Source: Endothia cerciana (lineage: Eukaryota > Ascomycota > Sordariomycetes > Diaporthales > Cryphonectriaceae). Taken from it: DNA of 64,000 nt. Below, in pieces: positions 24,685 to 35,486 of the stretch. The position numbers and the translations under genes are program-made. A model generated the notes under the pieces. That model was not told where the DNA came from. It saw nothing but the letters and a program-made list of their open reading frames with translations, and did not search any database. Position 1 is the stretch's first letter, and each line of letters starts with the position of its first letter. The stretch is taken from NCBI GenBank assembly GCA_026119935.1, contig JALRMH010000008.1, forward strand, positions 558,001 to 622,000, given 5' to 3'.

Positions 24685-25671
24685 GCGACAATCGGCTCTT
24701 CGCACTAGACATCTTGAGCTTGGGATGCCTGGCTTGGCTTGACGACCTCGCTTCCCTTTCCGCCTCGGTTCTGGTCTTTCCTTCTCCTTTCTCTATCTTC
24801 GGCGACATGAGTCATGGCCTTTTTTTCTTTCTTTCTTTTTCTTTTGGGGGGGGGGGGGGGGACGACATGATACCACCACGGATTGCATCACGAAGCATCA
24901 TGGCAGGGCAATGGAGTTTTCGGATACTTCGCACTACCCTTGAGGGGGACTCTGGCACCTTGCACGGTTCGGGGCCTTATGGAGTTGGGTCTCATGGTTG
25001 ACAGACTGGCATGTCTGGAATCCGGATCAGGGCGATACAGCTTAATGCTTAATGTAGACGGTCTCGGTGGAAAATAGCATGGCATCTATCTTCTGAAGGC
25101 TCTCGCCTCTTTCTCCATTCGCTCGGCGCGGTCGCTTGTGCGCGAGTCTCTGGGTTGAGCATCCTGAACTCTCAACAGTGGCGCGGCAGTCCCAGAGATG
25201 TGCTCGCTCTGTTGTCCTGATCTGCCTGCAGAACAGCCCGCCAGCACGAAGCTCGGCCCCCCATGTGCCGCTCCTGACTTCTGCATGTTTGCTCCCCCCC
25301 CCGTCGTGCCTCCATGCCCGTCGCACAACCGTCTTCCCGGCGTGCACATGAAGTCCGGAATCGTAACGGTGGTAACGTCGAACCAAGAGCATTCGTGTAC
25401 CGTCCACAGCTGATCTTGAGACGGCGGCTCTGCGGTAGGCGTCACTACTGACTACCGCGTGCCCACCAGTCCTCCTCCTTCGCCTCGGGCTGCCTCCTTG
25501 GATGGATTTGTCGTGCCTCTGCTTTAGCGCCTGGGGCGCCTGACCTGTCGCGGCGGACAGCCAGGTGGCCGCGTTGCGACCACGGACCAGCGAATCCGCG
25601 TCGCCATTGGACGTTCCATCTTCTTTAAATATTATGTTCTACCGGGGGGGGGGGGTCGCGGCCGGTTTGAT
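24685..25671. other. Convergent intergenic stretch
   Basis: Contains a 16-nt G run (24846-24861) preceded by a CT/T-rich tract, and a 12-nt G run (25644-25655) just past the DPH3 stop. No gene recognised. Confidence 0.55.
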
Positions 25672-26196
25672 TCAGGCGGCAACAGGGACCTGCGCAGGCG
25701 CCTCCGACTCCGGTTCTGGCTCGGGATCTTCGGGCTTGGGGAGATTATCCTGTGGTGCGGACACAATCAAAATATCAGTCGACCGTCCACAAGGCCGACA
25801 CAGCGCCACCGTCCTCCTCCAGCAGGGGCTCCCTGGGCGCGCGCGACGCGAGGCCCTCCGCCTCCTAGTCTCCCCGGCCCTCTCTTGCCTCCCCTCGCCC
25901 ACGGTCCCCGCGGCGTGCGGGCGGGCCGGGGCCCTCTTTCCACGCGCGCGCGGGCTACAGCGTGTCATTTGGACGGCATCAAGGACCTGACTCACCACCT
26001 CGTATATGACCCGAATCATCAGGCTGCAGCTCGGGCACACTGCGATGTCCGTCTCCTCGTCCTGCAGGTCGGCGAGGGCTATCTGGAAGCGGTCGCCACA
26101 GGGACACGGATAGAAGTACGTCTGGAGCGCCTCGTCGTACGTCATGTCCTCGATCTCGACTTCATCGTAGACGGAAATCTCCTCGCCGTCGGACAT
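25672..26196 (-). CDS. DPH3: Diphthamide biosynthesis / Elongator-associated CSL zinc-finger protein
   Basis: Dph3/Kti11 is a small zinc protein that donates electrons to the Dph1-Dph2 Fe-S enzyme in diphthamide synthesis on eEF2 and also serves Elongator-dependent tRNA wobble modification. Two exons (26196-25996 and 25749-25672) join in phase 0 to 92 residues. The CSL-type zinc finger is complete: YPCPCGDRF supplies two cysteines and AVCPSCSLMI the other two. The upstream acidic segment EVEIEDMTYDE is family-typical. The C-terminal tail is Pro/Glu-rich. The 246-nt intron (25750-25995) is the longest among the confident models of this block. Confidence 0.95.
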   Translation of the reverse strand: MSDGEEISVYDEVEIEDMTYDEALQTYFYPCPCGDRFQIALADLQDEETDIAVCPSCSLMIRVIYEVVSQVLDAVQMTRCSPRARGKRAPARPHAAGTVGEGRQERAGETRRRRASRRARPGSPCWRRTVALCRPCGRSTDILIVSAPQDNLPKPEDPEPEPESEAPAQVPVAA

Positions 26197-26930
26197 TTTC
26201 TTTCAGAGGCCGGTCGGGGCCAGTAGGTCTCGTTGCTGGTGGTCGTCTGTTCCGAGAACAGCTGCTGTGGTGAGAAGAGAGAAGAAGAGGGCGTTGTTGT
26301 CGGAAAGTTGTCTCCAAAAAGTCGAGTCGATCGCGTGGCAAAATTTCTTTATCTCAGTATCAGGCACGTGCCAAGAGGCGCTGACAAAAATCAGAAGTGG
26401 TCTGAGTGGAGATAAGAATTGGGGATTGACGCACAGAGAAGGCGGTCAGCCCTGCTGGCCTTTAGTTAAGCACCCTTGTATAGCGATTGACCCTATTTTG
26501 CACTGTCCTCTTTCCTCCATCGGAGTACGGTGTCGGAAATCTGGTTGTCTGGTATCCTCGGACCTCAGGATTCTTGCGCGCCCTTTAATTTGCTCGACAT
26601 AGATGCCGAGATGAATGTGCTCCTGGCTGGTCTCGGTGACATGTGCATAGGGCCGCCTACCAGCCCCGACTTCACGCAGGCGGAACCAAGGCCGTTTCGT
26701 GGTCGAGGGCGTTGCTGTTCGGCCGCTGAGTGCCTTAAGAGAGACTTTCTAGACATGGTGAACTCTGCTACGGCTACGACTCTAGCTGTTCGCCCGCGTC
26801 CTTAGTACAAACTAAGTCCGGCAGTATGTCATGATGAAACAAGTGAAAGAGCCCAATCTTTACCTTCATATGTACACGGCTTGACTCAAAAAAAAATAAT
26901 AATTAAAAACACTAATACAACCAGTGTCCC
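26197..26930. other. Intergenic, upstream of DPH3
   Basis: DPH3 promoter side and the 3' flank of the next minus-strand gene. A short A-rich tract is at 26888-26907. No gene seen. Confidence 0.5.
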
Positions 26931-28223
26931 TCACATGCCAATTCCGGAAATAGCAACCAGGCCCATGTCATTCAGCATTAGCACCCCCAACCTCATAATC
27001 TCATCCGCCTCGCGCTTTATCTCAGGATCGTTCGGCTGATAGACCATGGCGCGGCTGATAAAGTTCTGCGCTTGCAGCAGATTCCCGGTCAGCTTCCCCG
27101 CCTGCGCCCTTTTGAAACACAGCTTGGCCATCTGCCTCGGGGTGGGGGTCCACCGCGCCCCAAAGGAGTCACTTGCCCTGTCCGCCATGTTGCAGCTGAG
27201 ATTTATGCGCTCCCGCGCGCTTTCGATCAGGTCCACATTGCCGGGATCATATGACCGCATCTCACCGAGCACCGCCTGAGCCTGGTTGCTGTGCAAGGTG
27301 AAGAACAGCTCGGCCATCTCGTCCACAACGTCCGGCCCAAACACCAACTTCGTCCGCGCCCAGTAGGCGCTCATATTTACGCGCTCGAGTTTCGCGGATG
27401 CGACGAACCACCGATCGCCGGCCTTGATGAAGTCGCCGGCCCGGAAGAGCGCGTTACCGTCATCCTTGAGCTGTCTGATAGAGGCCATGAGGCCGTGGGC
27501 GTTTGGCAGGGGCTCGTGCTGGATTTCGCGGAGAACGGACGCTGCGAGGGCTTTATCGACCTTTCCGTGGATCGTGGAGCGCACGAAACCGTGAAGGTGG
27601 TCGCGGAAGGGCTGGAGGAGGCGCTTGTGCGTCGCGAGGCTGCTGTAGCTGGGGTCCCTGGACTTCCTGAAGGGGTCGTGGACGATGATTTGGTGCATCG
27701 CCTCCGTGGCCAATTTGGGCCCGCCAATCGCCGGGTCCGCGATGCCGCGCACGAACGCGTCAAGGTCGCGCCTGAGGATGAGCATATCGCATGTGTTGCA
27801 CGATGTGCTCCTTTGCTGGCGGATGACTTGCTCGTTTGTCACGATATACGAAAGGACTGCACCCTTGAATCTTTGGACGACCGGGTCCTGTTTGTTCCAT
27901 GGTGTGAAAACCACGGTGTGCACAGGGACACGGGTCACGATGTGATTGACGGGGACTCCACAGAGGGTTATGCGCACAAACTGGTTCTCCCTGAGCAGCA
28001 CATCGCGCGCTTCGTTGTGGACCTGGCGGCTGGTGAGCAGGATAGACGTGTGGAACAAGGGCGCGATCTCAAGCCAGTGATTACGGCCAGACTCGTCGAG
28101 CTGGTAGTTGGGATAAGGGCAGAGCAGGTTCGCGTAGACGTGATTCCGTATCTCGGCGGGGAAGTCCATGAAGCGGAATGGCCCCGGCTTATCGCCGGCT
28201 GAGGAGGTGGGAGGGGAGGCCAT
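26931..28223 (-). CDS. 2EXR-type fungal protein with C-terminal helical repeats
   Basis: 430 residues from ATG 28223, no intron. The N terminus (FRFMDFPAEIRNHVYANLL, followed by LFHTSILLTSRQVHNEARDVLL) matches the 2EXR/F-box-like module common in expanded fungal families. The C-terminal half has TPR-like helical pairs: IRQLKDDGNALFRAGDFIKA, then KLCFKRAQAGKLTGNLLQAQ and AMVYQPNDPEIK. I infer a protein-interaction role, and no enzymatic motif is visible. A long antisense open frame over the same DNA is a shadow. Confidence 0.75.
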   Translation of the reverse strand: MASPPTSSAGDKPGPFRFMDFPAEIRNHVYANLLCPYPNYQLDESGRNHWLEIAPLFHTSILLTSRQVHNEARDVLLRENQFVRITLCGVPVNHIVTRVPVHTVVFTPWNKQDPVVQRFKGAVLSYIVTNEQVIRQQRSTSCNTCDMLILRRDLDAFVRGIADPAIGGPKLATEAMHQIIVHDPFRKSRDPSYSSLATHKRLLQPFRDHLHGFVRSTIHGKVDKALAASVLREIQHEPLPNAHGLMASIRQLKDDGNALFRAGDFIKAGDRWFVASAKLERVNMSAYWARTKLVFGPDVVDEMAELFFTLHSNQAQAVLGEMRSYDPGNVDLIESARERINLSCNMADRASDSFGARWTPTPRQMAKLCFKRAQAGKLTGNLLQAQNFISRAMVYQPNDPEIKREADEIMRLGVLMLNDMGLVAISGIGM

Positions 28224-28818
28224 GGTCGCGACGTTGGGGAGGCTGCTTCAGGTGATAGGCCAATCCTCTTCTTCCTCACACCGTATTGGGCCTTTGCCTT
28301 TCCAGATCTATCGCGTGATGTCGAGCAGTTACGTCCGGTCCGGTCCGGCGCGGAGTCAACAGCCCACCCACGGTTCTGTGGGCCTGCTGTTATGTCTTGT
28401 CTGCCTCGTCAGAGCTTCAAGGTTTCAGCCGTTGCGACCACCTAGAGCCAGACGACGAGGCGTCCATCCACCGGTGTTGGCAGAGGACCTGTTCAGTGTC
28501 AATGCCGAAACCACGATCCGATGCCCGTTTTGCGAACGGCGGTGTTGTTGATGCCGAGCGAGCAGGGGGTTGTATCGGTGGAGCCTGAGTTTACTGCGTG
28601 TGAAGGGTCAGGGTCTGTAAAGGGGCACAAAGCCATCCGAGAGAGGGATTGAATGCATTTAAGAGATCATTGCTTGTGCTTGGTAGAGGATGCAGGAGCG
28701 TGGCTCCGGGACGAGGTGTTCTGGCGTGGAGCTAAGTAAGCTGAGCACTAAAGCTGGACAATCAGCTAGGGCAAGTTAGTCCCAACGACAAAGGCACACC
28801 CCCTCCGGCGCTCTGATA
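28224..28818. other. Intergenic up to the transposon
   Basis: Upstream flank of the 2EXR gene, ending at the TA target site (28817-28818) of the transposon relic. No gene recognised. Confidence 0.5.
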
Positions 28819-30692
28819 TCTGCCGAGGGGGTAACTTCCGGCCACCCCCCACTTCCGGCCATCCCCCACTTCCGGCCACCCCGGCCACCCCGGCCGGGCA
28901 CACCACACATACATACAGATATATATTATATATATTTTACTACTCTATTCACCCACTACAATGCAATCCTCCTCATAAGTAGGTAATTCGACATTGCTCT
29001 CTTCATCCTGACTATCCTCATCGCGATTAACCGAATTTTGAGCCCTCTGTATATCTTCAATGTTCGCAAACCTCGAATTCGGACTGATATCTACCTTTCG
29101 TCTTTTAGTTGGCCTCCTAGCTTCCAGTTGCCTTTCTAGCATTTTATTCTTTTCCAGTGCTTGAGCTAGTTCCAGATCTCTCTCTCTCTCCATAAGCTTT
29201 ATATAGTTTCCTGAATAGATTGCGTTGTGCTGGCATCGATAAAAGATGGTTTCGATTCTGTTGCAACTGATGATATAGATCTCGAGCTTTGCGAGGAGTT
29301 GAAAAGAAATCCTTTTGGCCTGAGGATACTTTCTGAATAGGCTGGGCTGTTGTTGACTGCTTTAAGCTTGAATTTGCCTGAGTCTGAGTGTGTTGAGAAG
29401 TATTTTCGAGGAGAAGAGGACTCAAAAGCGGCTTAGCTAGTCTGACTGGCCACAGACCAGTTGCTTTCCATCCAGATCTGATATTCTGGGTAGAAAGGCC
29501 TTCCAGGCGAGCCAGGCGATAGTTTTCGAGGAATAATTGCTTGCCTAGGACTGTTGAATCCCCCTATTGGCCTAGGAGACCGACTCTCTTCCTGTATGCT
29601 CTCTTGAGAGATGAGAAGACCCCTAGATCGAGGGGTTGAAGCACGTGAGAGGTATGAGGAGGAAGGTAAATCAACAGAATGTTGTTCAGGAAGCATTGCC
29701 ATATAAACTCCTCAGTTGTATGGCTGCCATGGCCATCCAGGACTAATAGCCTTGCCTCTGAGGGGTCTGCTGGCTGGCTAGCTGGGATGAAGATCTTTTC
29801 AAGCCATTCGAGTGCCACAGCATTATCAGTCCATCCATTTCTCGTTGCAGTGAACTGCTAGCCGTTGAAAGGCTCCAAGCAAGTAGGAAACCATTGTTGT
29901 TGCACAGTTAAACCTTTGAAGATAACCAGAGGAACGAGATGTGTGCCTGTAGCAGAGATACACTCGAGGAAAGAGGTCCAGGCTTTCGATCCAGGCTCTT
30001 TTTTCTGTATTGAACGTGAAGAGGAGCCACCGAGGACTAATCCGTTTTCTCCTTGGCCTTCTATTATCCCAGCCTCGTCCATATTCCATCGGTTAGTTGG
30101 CCTGATGGCTTGAACCTGAGGAAGCTCGAAAAGACGAAACCAAGGCCGTATTACCTCTGTTGTAGCTCCATTAGTTCGAGCTGAGGCAATTCTTCGAGTC
30201 TTTCGGACCTTTATCTCTGGATTTCTCTTCAAAAAGGCCTGAGACCACTTCTTTCCTATGGCCTGGGGATCCCCTTTGGACCTCGAGGATCCGTTGAGCA
30301 AAATGCCTGAGCTCTGAATGGCTCGGTGGAGGCCCTAAGGCTTCCTGAATGCGGATCCATTCAGCTAATTTCCTTTCTTGGCTAATAGAAAGCCTTTGCT
30401 TATCTGAATAAGCTGTTTTATGTGATTCTCCTCCTGCCAGGCGATCCTGAAGAGTAGCTCTGGGAATGCCCCATTCTTTCGAGGCCTGTCGCTATGATAC
30501 GCCTTTTTTAACGGCCTCGATGGCCTGAGCCAACTCAGCTTCAGAATAGGGCTTCATGATAGTTGTATTAAGGTCCTGTGAAAAGGTGAAGTTATTCGGA
30601 TTAAAATTGGTTGAGAAAAGTAAATATAAATAAAGGTGGCTGGAAAGGTGGTGGGGTCCCGCCAGGGTGGCCGGAAGTTACCCCCTCTGACT
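28819..30692 (-). mobile_element. Fot1/pogo-type DNA transposon relic (copy 1)
   Basis: Terminal inverted repeats face each other: the left end contains GAGGGGGTAACTTCCGGCC (28825-28843) and the right end its complement (30669-30687). A TA dinucleotide flanks both sides (28817-28818 and 30693-30694), the target duplication of the Tc1/mariner-pogo group. The right outer end reads AGTC inward, as in Fot1. The ~1.87 kb length and a minus-strand transposase frame agree. Repeated CCGGCCACCCC units sit just inside the left end (28838-28898). The copy is inactive. Confidence 0.88.
28945..30557 (-). pseudogene. Broken pogo-family transposase (DDE endonuclease)
   Basis: Starts at ATG 30557 with an HTH-like opening (KPYSEAELAQAIEAVKKG). 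The frame is interrupted by TAG at 30494-30492, a frameshift near 30280, TAG at 29860-29858, TAG at 29566-29564 and another frameshift at a GA/TC repeat near 29180. The DDE core is recognisable: WNMDEAGI (first Asp), LLVLDGHGSHTTEEF (second) and PPHTSHVLQPLDLGVFS. The C-terminal tail (ERQLEARRPTKRRK, then acidic) ends at 28945. Copy 2 shows TGG where copy 1 has the second stop and CAG where it has the first, so both are derived nonsense changes. Confidence 0.88.
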
Positions 30693-31862
30693 TATCAGCT
30701 TCCGGAGCTGCTGTCCTCAGAGCCCCCCTGCAAAGAAAAGTCGAGCAGTCGTATATATGCGATCACATAATACTAGTCCGTCCACTCTGGGAACAGTGGT
30801 GTTCATCACATGCATGTTTCAAGAGGGTTCTTGAATTAATGAGGTCTATTCTGACAACACAAATCAGGCCTCCAAATCTAGAATGCTCAGGTTCATGATC
30901 CTGGCCCTGATACCTGAGTGCATTGTCAGGAGCGGCTTTTTCTTTCTTTTCTTATTCTGCCCAAGCTGTGACAGCTCATTAGATGTGACTTGAGTGGGTA
31001 GGTCAAAAAACAATGAGTAGGCCTACTTGCCTTTCTGCTCTACAATCATCTCTGGCACGCCCTTTCTTCCTTGAGCTCCACTTGCTACTGATCCTGCACT
31101 TGCCTTCCGACCTCTTCCCCTCTTCGCTTCGACACCTTGAGTTCCTCTTGACAGTCGGAAGTGTAAGCAGTAATACGATTCATAAGCAAAGGGATTTTTT
31201 TAATAAAAAAATGCAGAGAAAAAAGATGGAAAGGGGAAAACAATTAGATATGCTAGTATTTTTCTTAGAACTGATTATAGATAAGGATAGCTAGGCTAGT
31301 GAGAGTATGTGTCTGACAGGGATTTCTTGTATCTTCATGGGGGGAGGGGGTTTTCCAGGATGTTGCCACTTGAATGTGTACCAAGCATCTGCTAATTCAA
31401 GTTTCAGTATACATGAGCATGCATAATAGCATTTCTTTAAGAAAAGGCGACCAAACTCTATTACCAGGTGCTATGTATAGCTGTTCAGAGATGTATCACA
31501 ACGTTATGATGGTGATCGCCTGAATCTCTTGGTCCCACAACGTCACAACAGACAACTACACAGAATTGATCTGTGAGTATTACGGATACCACAGTCCCAG
31601 GATGAGCTCAGAGGTTTCGTGAAGATTTTCTTGAGTGGTCGGCAATGTACTAAGAAATAGTAGCATTGATAATCTACTTGTAGTAGATGGCTACCTGGGT
31701 AGAGGCTCAGTAATCAGAGAATACAAATTCAAGGTATCCTATCAAATCTATTGTTGAAATTGTCCGTCTCTCGGTCAGGACTTGAAGGGGCCGTTGAGGT
31801 TGAAATCAATCTACCTAGATACACGACAACAAAGCAGACAAGAAAATAAATCAAGGTCCACC
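30693..31862. other. AT-rich gene-free stretch
   Basis: Low-complexity, AT-rich DNA between the transposon and the deaminase-like gene, with many stops in all frames. No gene recognised. Confidence 0.55.
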
Positions 31863-32933
31863 TCAAGTAACAGTAAGCTGCATGATCTTCTGCAGTAGTT
31901 TTGCCTTCTCCACTTCTCCGAGAAAGCTAGCAGTGACGGAATTTCTTGCCAGAGTTCTCAGGTCTTCCAAGCTCAGACCGAGTCTCTCATGAACCAACAC
32001 GTACTCGTCGAGGCACCAGGATCCAAACATGGCCGGACCGTCCGAGTTCAACGTGCATGTGATGCCCTCGTTACAGAATATGGTTAAGGGATGTTCCTGG
32101 ATTGATGGACAGCAGCCTGTTAGGACATTGGAAGTAACGTTGAGCTCCAAAGGCACGTGTGTCCTAGCCAGAATTTCCATCAGATCCTCATCATGCTGTG
32201 CTGTCAGTCCATGCCCGATCCTTTCCACACTCATGTCCAATGCCGTCCGGATCTCCTTTGGTCCCTGAACTGCACCGGCAGCTTCACCAGCATGAGCAGT
32301 CAGCCTCAGGCCGGCCTTCTTAGCTTCTGAATACACCTCACGAAACCACTCCATCGGGCCTCCGACCTCGTCACCTCCCATTCCAACCCCGACGACACTC
32401 GGAAATCTCTCTCTCAGGCGCGCTGCGAGCCTAAACACCCTGCCCACGTGCTCACTGCCCCGCTGCCGGCTCGCATCCGCGATCCACAATATTGATGGAC
32501 GTGCGCCCCCTGTCTGATTCTCAAAGCCACCTACGGCGCCTTCCAGAGCCCCCATGACATCCTCGACCTTGAGTCCGGGCTTGCACTCCAGGATGTTACC
32601 CCATGCCACGTATACCTCCGCGTGCACGACGCCCTGCGCTGCGAGGTCGCGCACCATCTCCTGCGCAACAAGTGCGTAGTCTTCCGGCGTGAGCAGGCGG
32701 TCGCAGACCAGCGCGAAGGTGTTGATGAAGTGCTCGAAGTCCTTATACTTGTAGAGTGCGCGGGCATCCTCGAGGCTTAAGGGCTCGCAGTCGTGACGCG
32801 CTGAGAGGACCATAAGTGTCTCGGGTCTCACTGTGCCCTCGAGATGTAGATGAAGTTCACATTTGGGTAAGTCGCGCAGCCAGGCTCTCGTGTTGATGTT
32901 AGTCGGAGCTGGGGGGGTTTTGACCGGTTCCAT
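31863..32933 (-). CDS. Adenosine/adenine deaminase-family metalloenzyme
   Basis: 356 residues, single exon. Members of this amidohydrolase family hydrolytically deaminate adenosine, adenine or related purines with a zinc-bound water. Metal and catalytic residues are present: HLHLEG (His28, His30), HAGE (His214, Glu217), RIGHG (His241) and the zinc-binding Asp298. The residue after it, Asp in nearly all family members (SDDP), is Gly299 here (NSDGPAMF). In mouse ADA that Asp contacts purine N7, so specificity or activity may differ. LELNVTSNVLTG is also family-typical. The length fits Aah1/Add-like enzymes. It sits intron-less in an AT-rich, transposon-bearing block, so recent acquisition is possible but not shown. 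Confidence 0.88.
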   Translation of the reverse strand: MEPVKTPPAPTNINTRAWLRDLPKCELHLHLEGTVRPETLMVLSARHDCEPLSLEDARALYKYKDFEHFINTFALVCDRLLTPEDYALVAQEMVRDLAAQGVVHAEVYVAWGNILECKPGLKVEDVMGALEGAVGGFENQTGGARPSILWIADASRQRGSEHVGRVFRLAARLRERFPSVVGVGMGGDEVGGPMEWFREVYSEAKKAGLRLTAHAGEAAGAVQGPKEIRTALDMSVERIGHGLTAQHDEDLMEILARTHVPLELNVTSNVLTGCCPSIQEHPLTIFCNEGITCTLNSDGPAMFGSWCLDEYVLVHERLGLSLEDLRTLARNSVTASFLGEVEKAKLLQKIMQLTVT

Positions 32934-33659
32934 CTCATCGAGTGATGCCGTTTTAGCTGCTCATCGGGCCATATAGAAATACCTGAGAACAATTGGTTGC
33001 ATTGAATACTTGGGAGGTAAGCAATCTCAGTCCAAGCTGCAAGAATCGATATTAGGCTCAGGTCTCTGAGTCACATCCAAGAAAAGAAGACTTTCATCTT
33101 TCTTAATCCTGTATAATGCTTATGGTTCGATCAGTGACACACGAGTTAGGGTTCCAGATTATCGAGGTCCAATCAATGGACTGACACAACTGAGCGCTGA
33201 AATAAGTGACGGGCCGTCATCATGATGAGTCGGGAATTACCCCTCTTACCTTTTTCTTCCTTTTCCCTTCTTTTTCTTTGTTTCTCTGAACCAATCAAAG
33301 AATTCAGTCGGTGTGCTATTCATCCGGTCAGGTCGGGGAGAACACTTTCGGGTGACTCATGGTGGGAATCAAGTCAAATCCATTGGACTAAAGGACCCAC
33401 ACTTCATTTCAACCCAGTATAGTATCAAAAGCTTTGATAATCAGATCCATGGTGATTGATTGAGAACACCATGAATCGAGGTTTGAGGCCGAAGGCGTTT
33501 CGGGGGAGGGGGGTCCTCGGGACTTCCTCAGGCTGGAATTTGATTCCCTACTAATTGTTCAAGACTTCATCTGACTTCTTTGAACAATCCAAACCCAGGA
33601 GGTCCTAGCGTCGAGGGGATTTGCGGTTTCGAGAACTCAGGAATTTATGTAAAAAAATC

Positions 33660-33692
<33 letters not shown>

Positions 33693-35486
33693 TTCTCTTT
33701 GAATTATTTTATTTATTTATTATTATTATTATTAAATTTTTTTGGGGAGGGGGCCAGCCGGCTGCCTTAATGTTCTCGATTGCTGACGGTCGAGGTATGA
33801 TCTGCATTCTCATCATTAAACTTATGCAAAGTCCTCAACATGACATGCTATCCTTTGACTTATAGAATGAGACTCGGCCAGAATACTGAGTCTCACCATG
33901 CCACAATGTGAGGTGCTTTCACGGTTACTCACGACCCTCGGAGATCTGAAAATCTGTCTCGCACGCAGCCATCCCGGTGCGTAGATCGACAAGAAGATGG
34001 TAATGGGGTGATCTTGACTAGCCCATGGTCATGATCAATGTACTTGGCATATGGGTTTCGTTCTCTCATCGGACTACGTGATACTCCTGCCAAGGTCCTT
34101 TATGTGTACACCTCGTAACAAGACCGTAGTCTGTGACGGCACTAGAGATGCTCCTCGTCACGAGTCACTTGTATAGCAGCGTTTCTCTCACTGACCTCCA
34201 AACCAGCATCGCTCAGTAATTATCGTGGGTACTGCCGAGTGAACAGATCCACTGGTCACTCCCGATGCCGAATCATTGCTACAGTATGTTCTAGCGCCGG
34301 AGGAGGAGGAAGAGGTGAGACGCTAGATGATCAGGATAGAGGAATGGCGGTCTCGATGCCAGCAGCATCGACTAAAAAATAATCGGATTGAGGTCGAGAG
34401 TGGCACCACGGTCTATGAATTTTAATGTCCCCCATCCGGGCCCGAAACATTCTGGTTTGCTGGCGGAAGATGACCGGCGATATGGAGATCTGATAATGAA
34501 TCGACCAATGCAGTGTTGTTCAATCTCGACTGCCGGACGCATGACATCCGAAGCGGTTCAATGCAGTAAACCCGAGGGAAGGCAACGTGGGGGTGCAGGA
34601 GAGGAGGCAGCGGCTGACCAAACAAGAAGCTACTTGTCGATGGCCCGGACTCCGAATGCTACGAGACCTCATACGCCTACTTCCTTCGGAGATGCAACGC
34701 GCGTTCGAAATGTTTCAAAGTTTGAAAGCACCATCTATCTCTAACTTGTAGTCAAGGAGCCTAGAATTACTGATGATTTTTCAGGAGGTGTACTTCTTAT
34801 TCCCGGCAGAGTACTCACACTGAGTCGTAGTCTGGTTGGCAGCGTGACTCGTCTTGCTTCAGTCGTGTGTGTACATCGAAGCGGCTGTTCCCCACTGAGA
34901 AACCATCTCGTAGGAAATTCTATGCAGCGAGGCTCACAGATTAGGCACGAGATCGACATCACTGGTTTGACACGTCAGGAATCGTGGTCCCGAGGATCAC
35001 ACCCTGCTCGTGCAGCGTCGAATCGGGAAATCGTTGGTCTTCCGGGCTGCCTATGATTTGCGCCCTCGTTGTGTACTATTTGGTGGGTATGTGGGCTCGG
35101 TCTGCCGATACCTGCTTCGAGATGTTCTTGTGATAGTTATGGCAGAAGTGTCCATTGGATAGACCGACGGCTCGTCCCTTCGCCCGAGGCAACCATCTTC
35201 TTCAAATGTTATAGTAGAGCACATGCATAGCCGAATATTGTTTGCCGCTGACAGCTCGAGAATGATGTTGGGAGGAAAGGCGATCTGTGCCGCGGAGAAC
35301 GTTGTCGCTCAGTTCCGGAAGGTGGTTAAGTCCCCAGCGGGGGCGCATCATGTGTGCTTTTTCTGCGTAACCAGCCCTGCAAATCAATCTCCAATTACAT
35401 ATATTGGTACAAATATCCTCAGGTCTAGAACTCGGGCTGAATTATGTCGCCATTTGTCGCAATCTTCCTATGCCGTCTTTGACGAA
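32934..35486. other. AT-rich gene-poor stretch
   Basis: 2.5 kb with no supported gene. It contains facing trinucleotide arrays at 33658-33735. Short frames at 34388-34744 and 34844-35056 have no coding character. The DUF3712 gene promoter presumably lies at the right end. Confidence 0.55.
33658..33735. repeat. Facing (AAT)n and (ATT)n trinucleotide arrays
   Basis: An AAT/ATA array (33658-33692) is followed after a 10-nt spacer by TTAT/ATT units (33703-33735). The two are roughly complementary and could form a long AT hairpin. Confidence 0.9.

Noticed and set aside
27291..28202. 303-codon plus-strand open frame
   Set aside because: Exact antisense shadow of the 2EXR-type gene, whose motifs are clearly on the minus strand.
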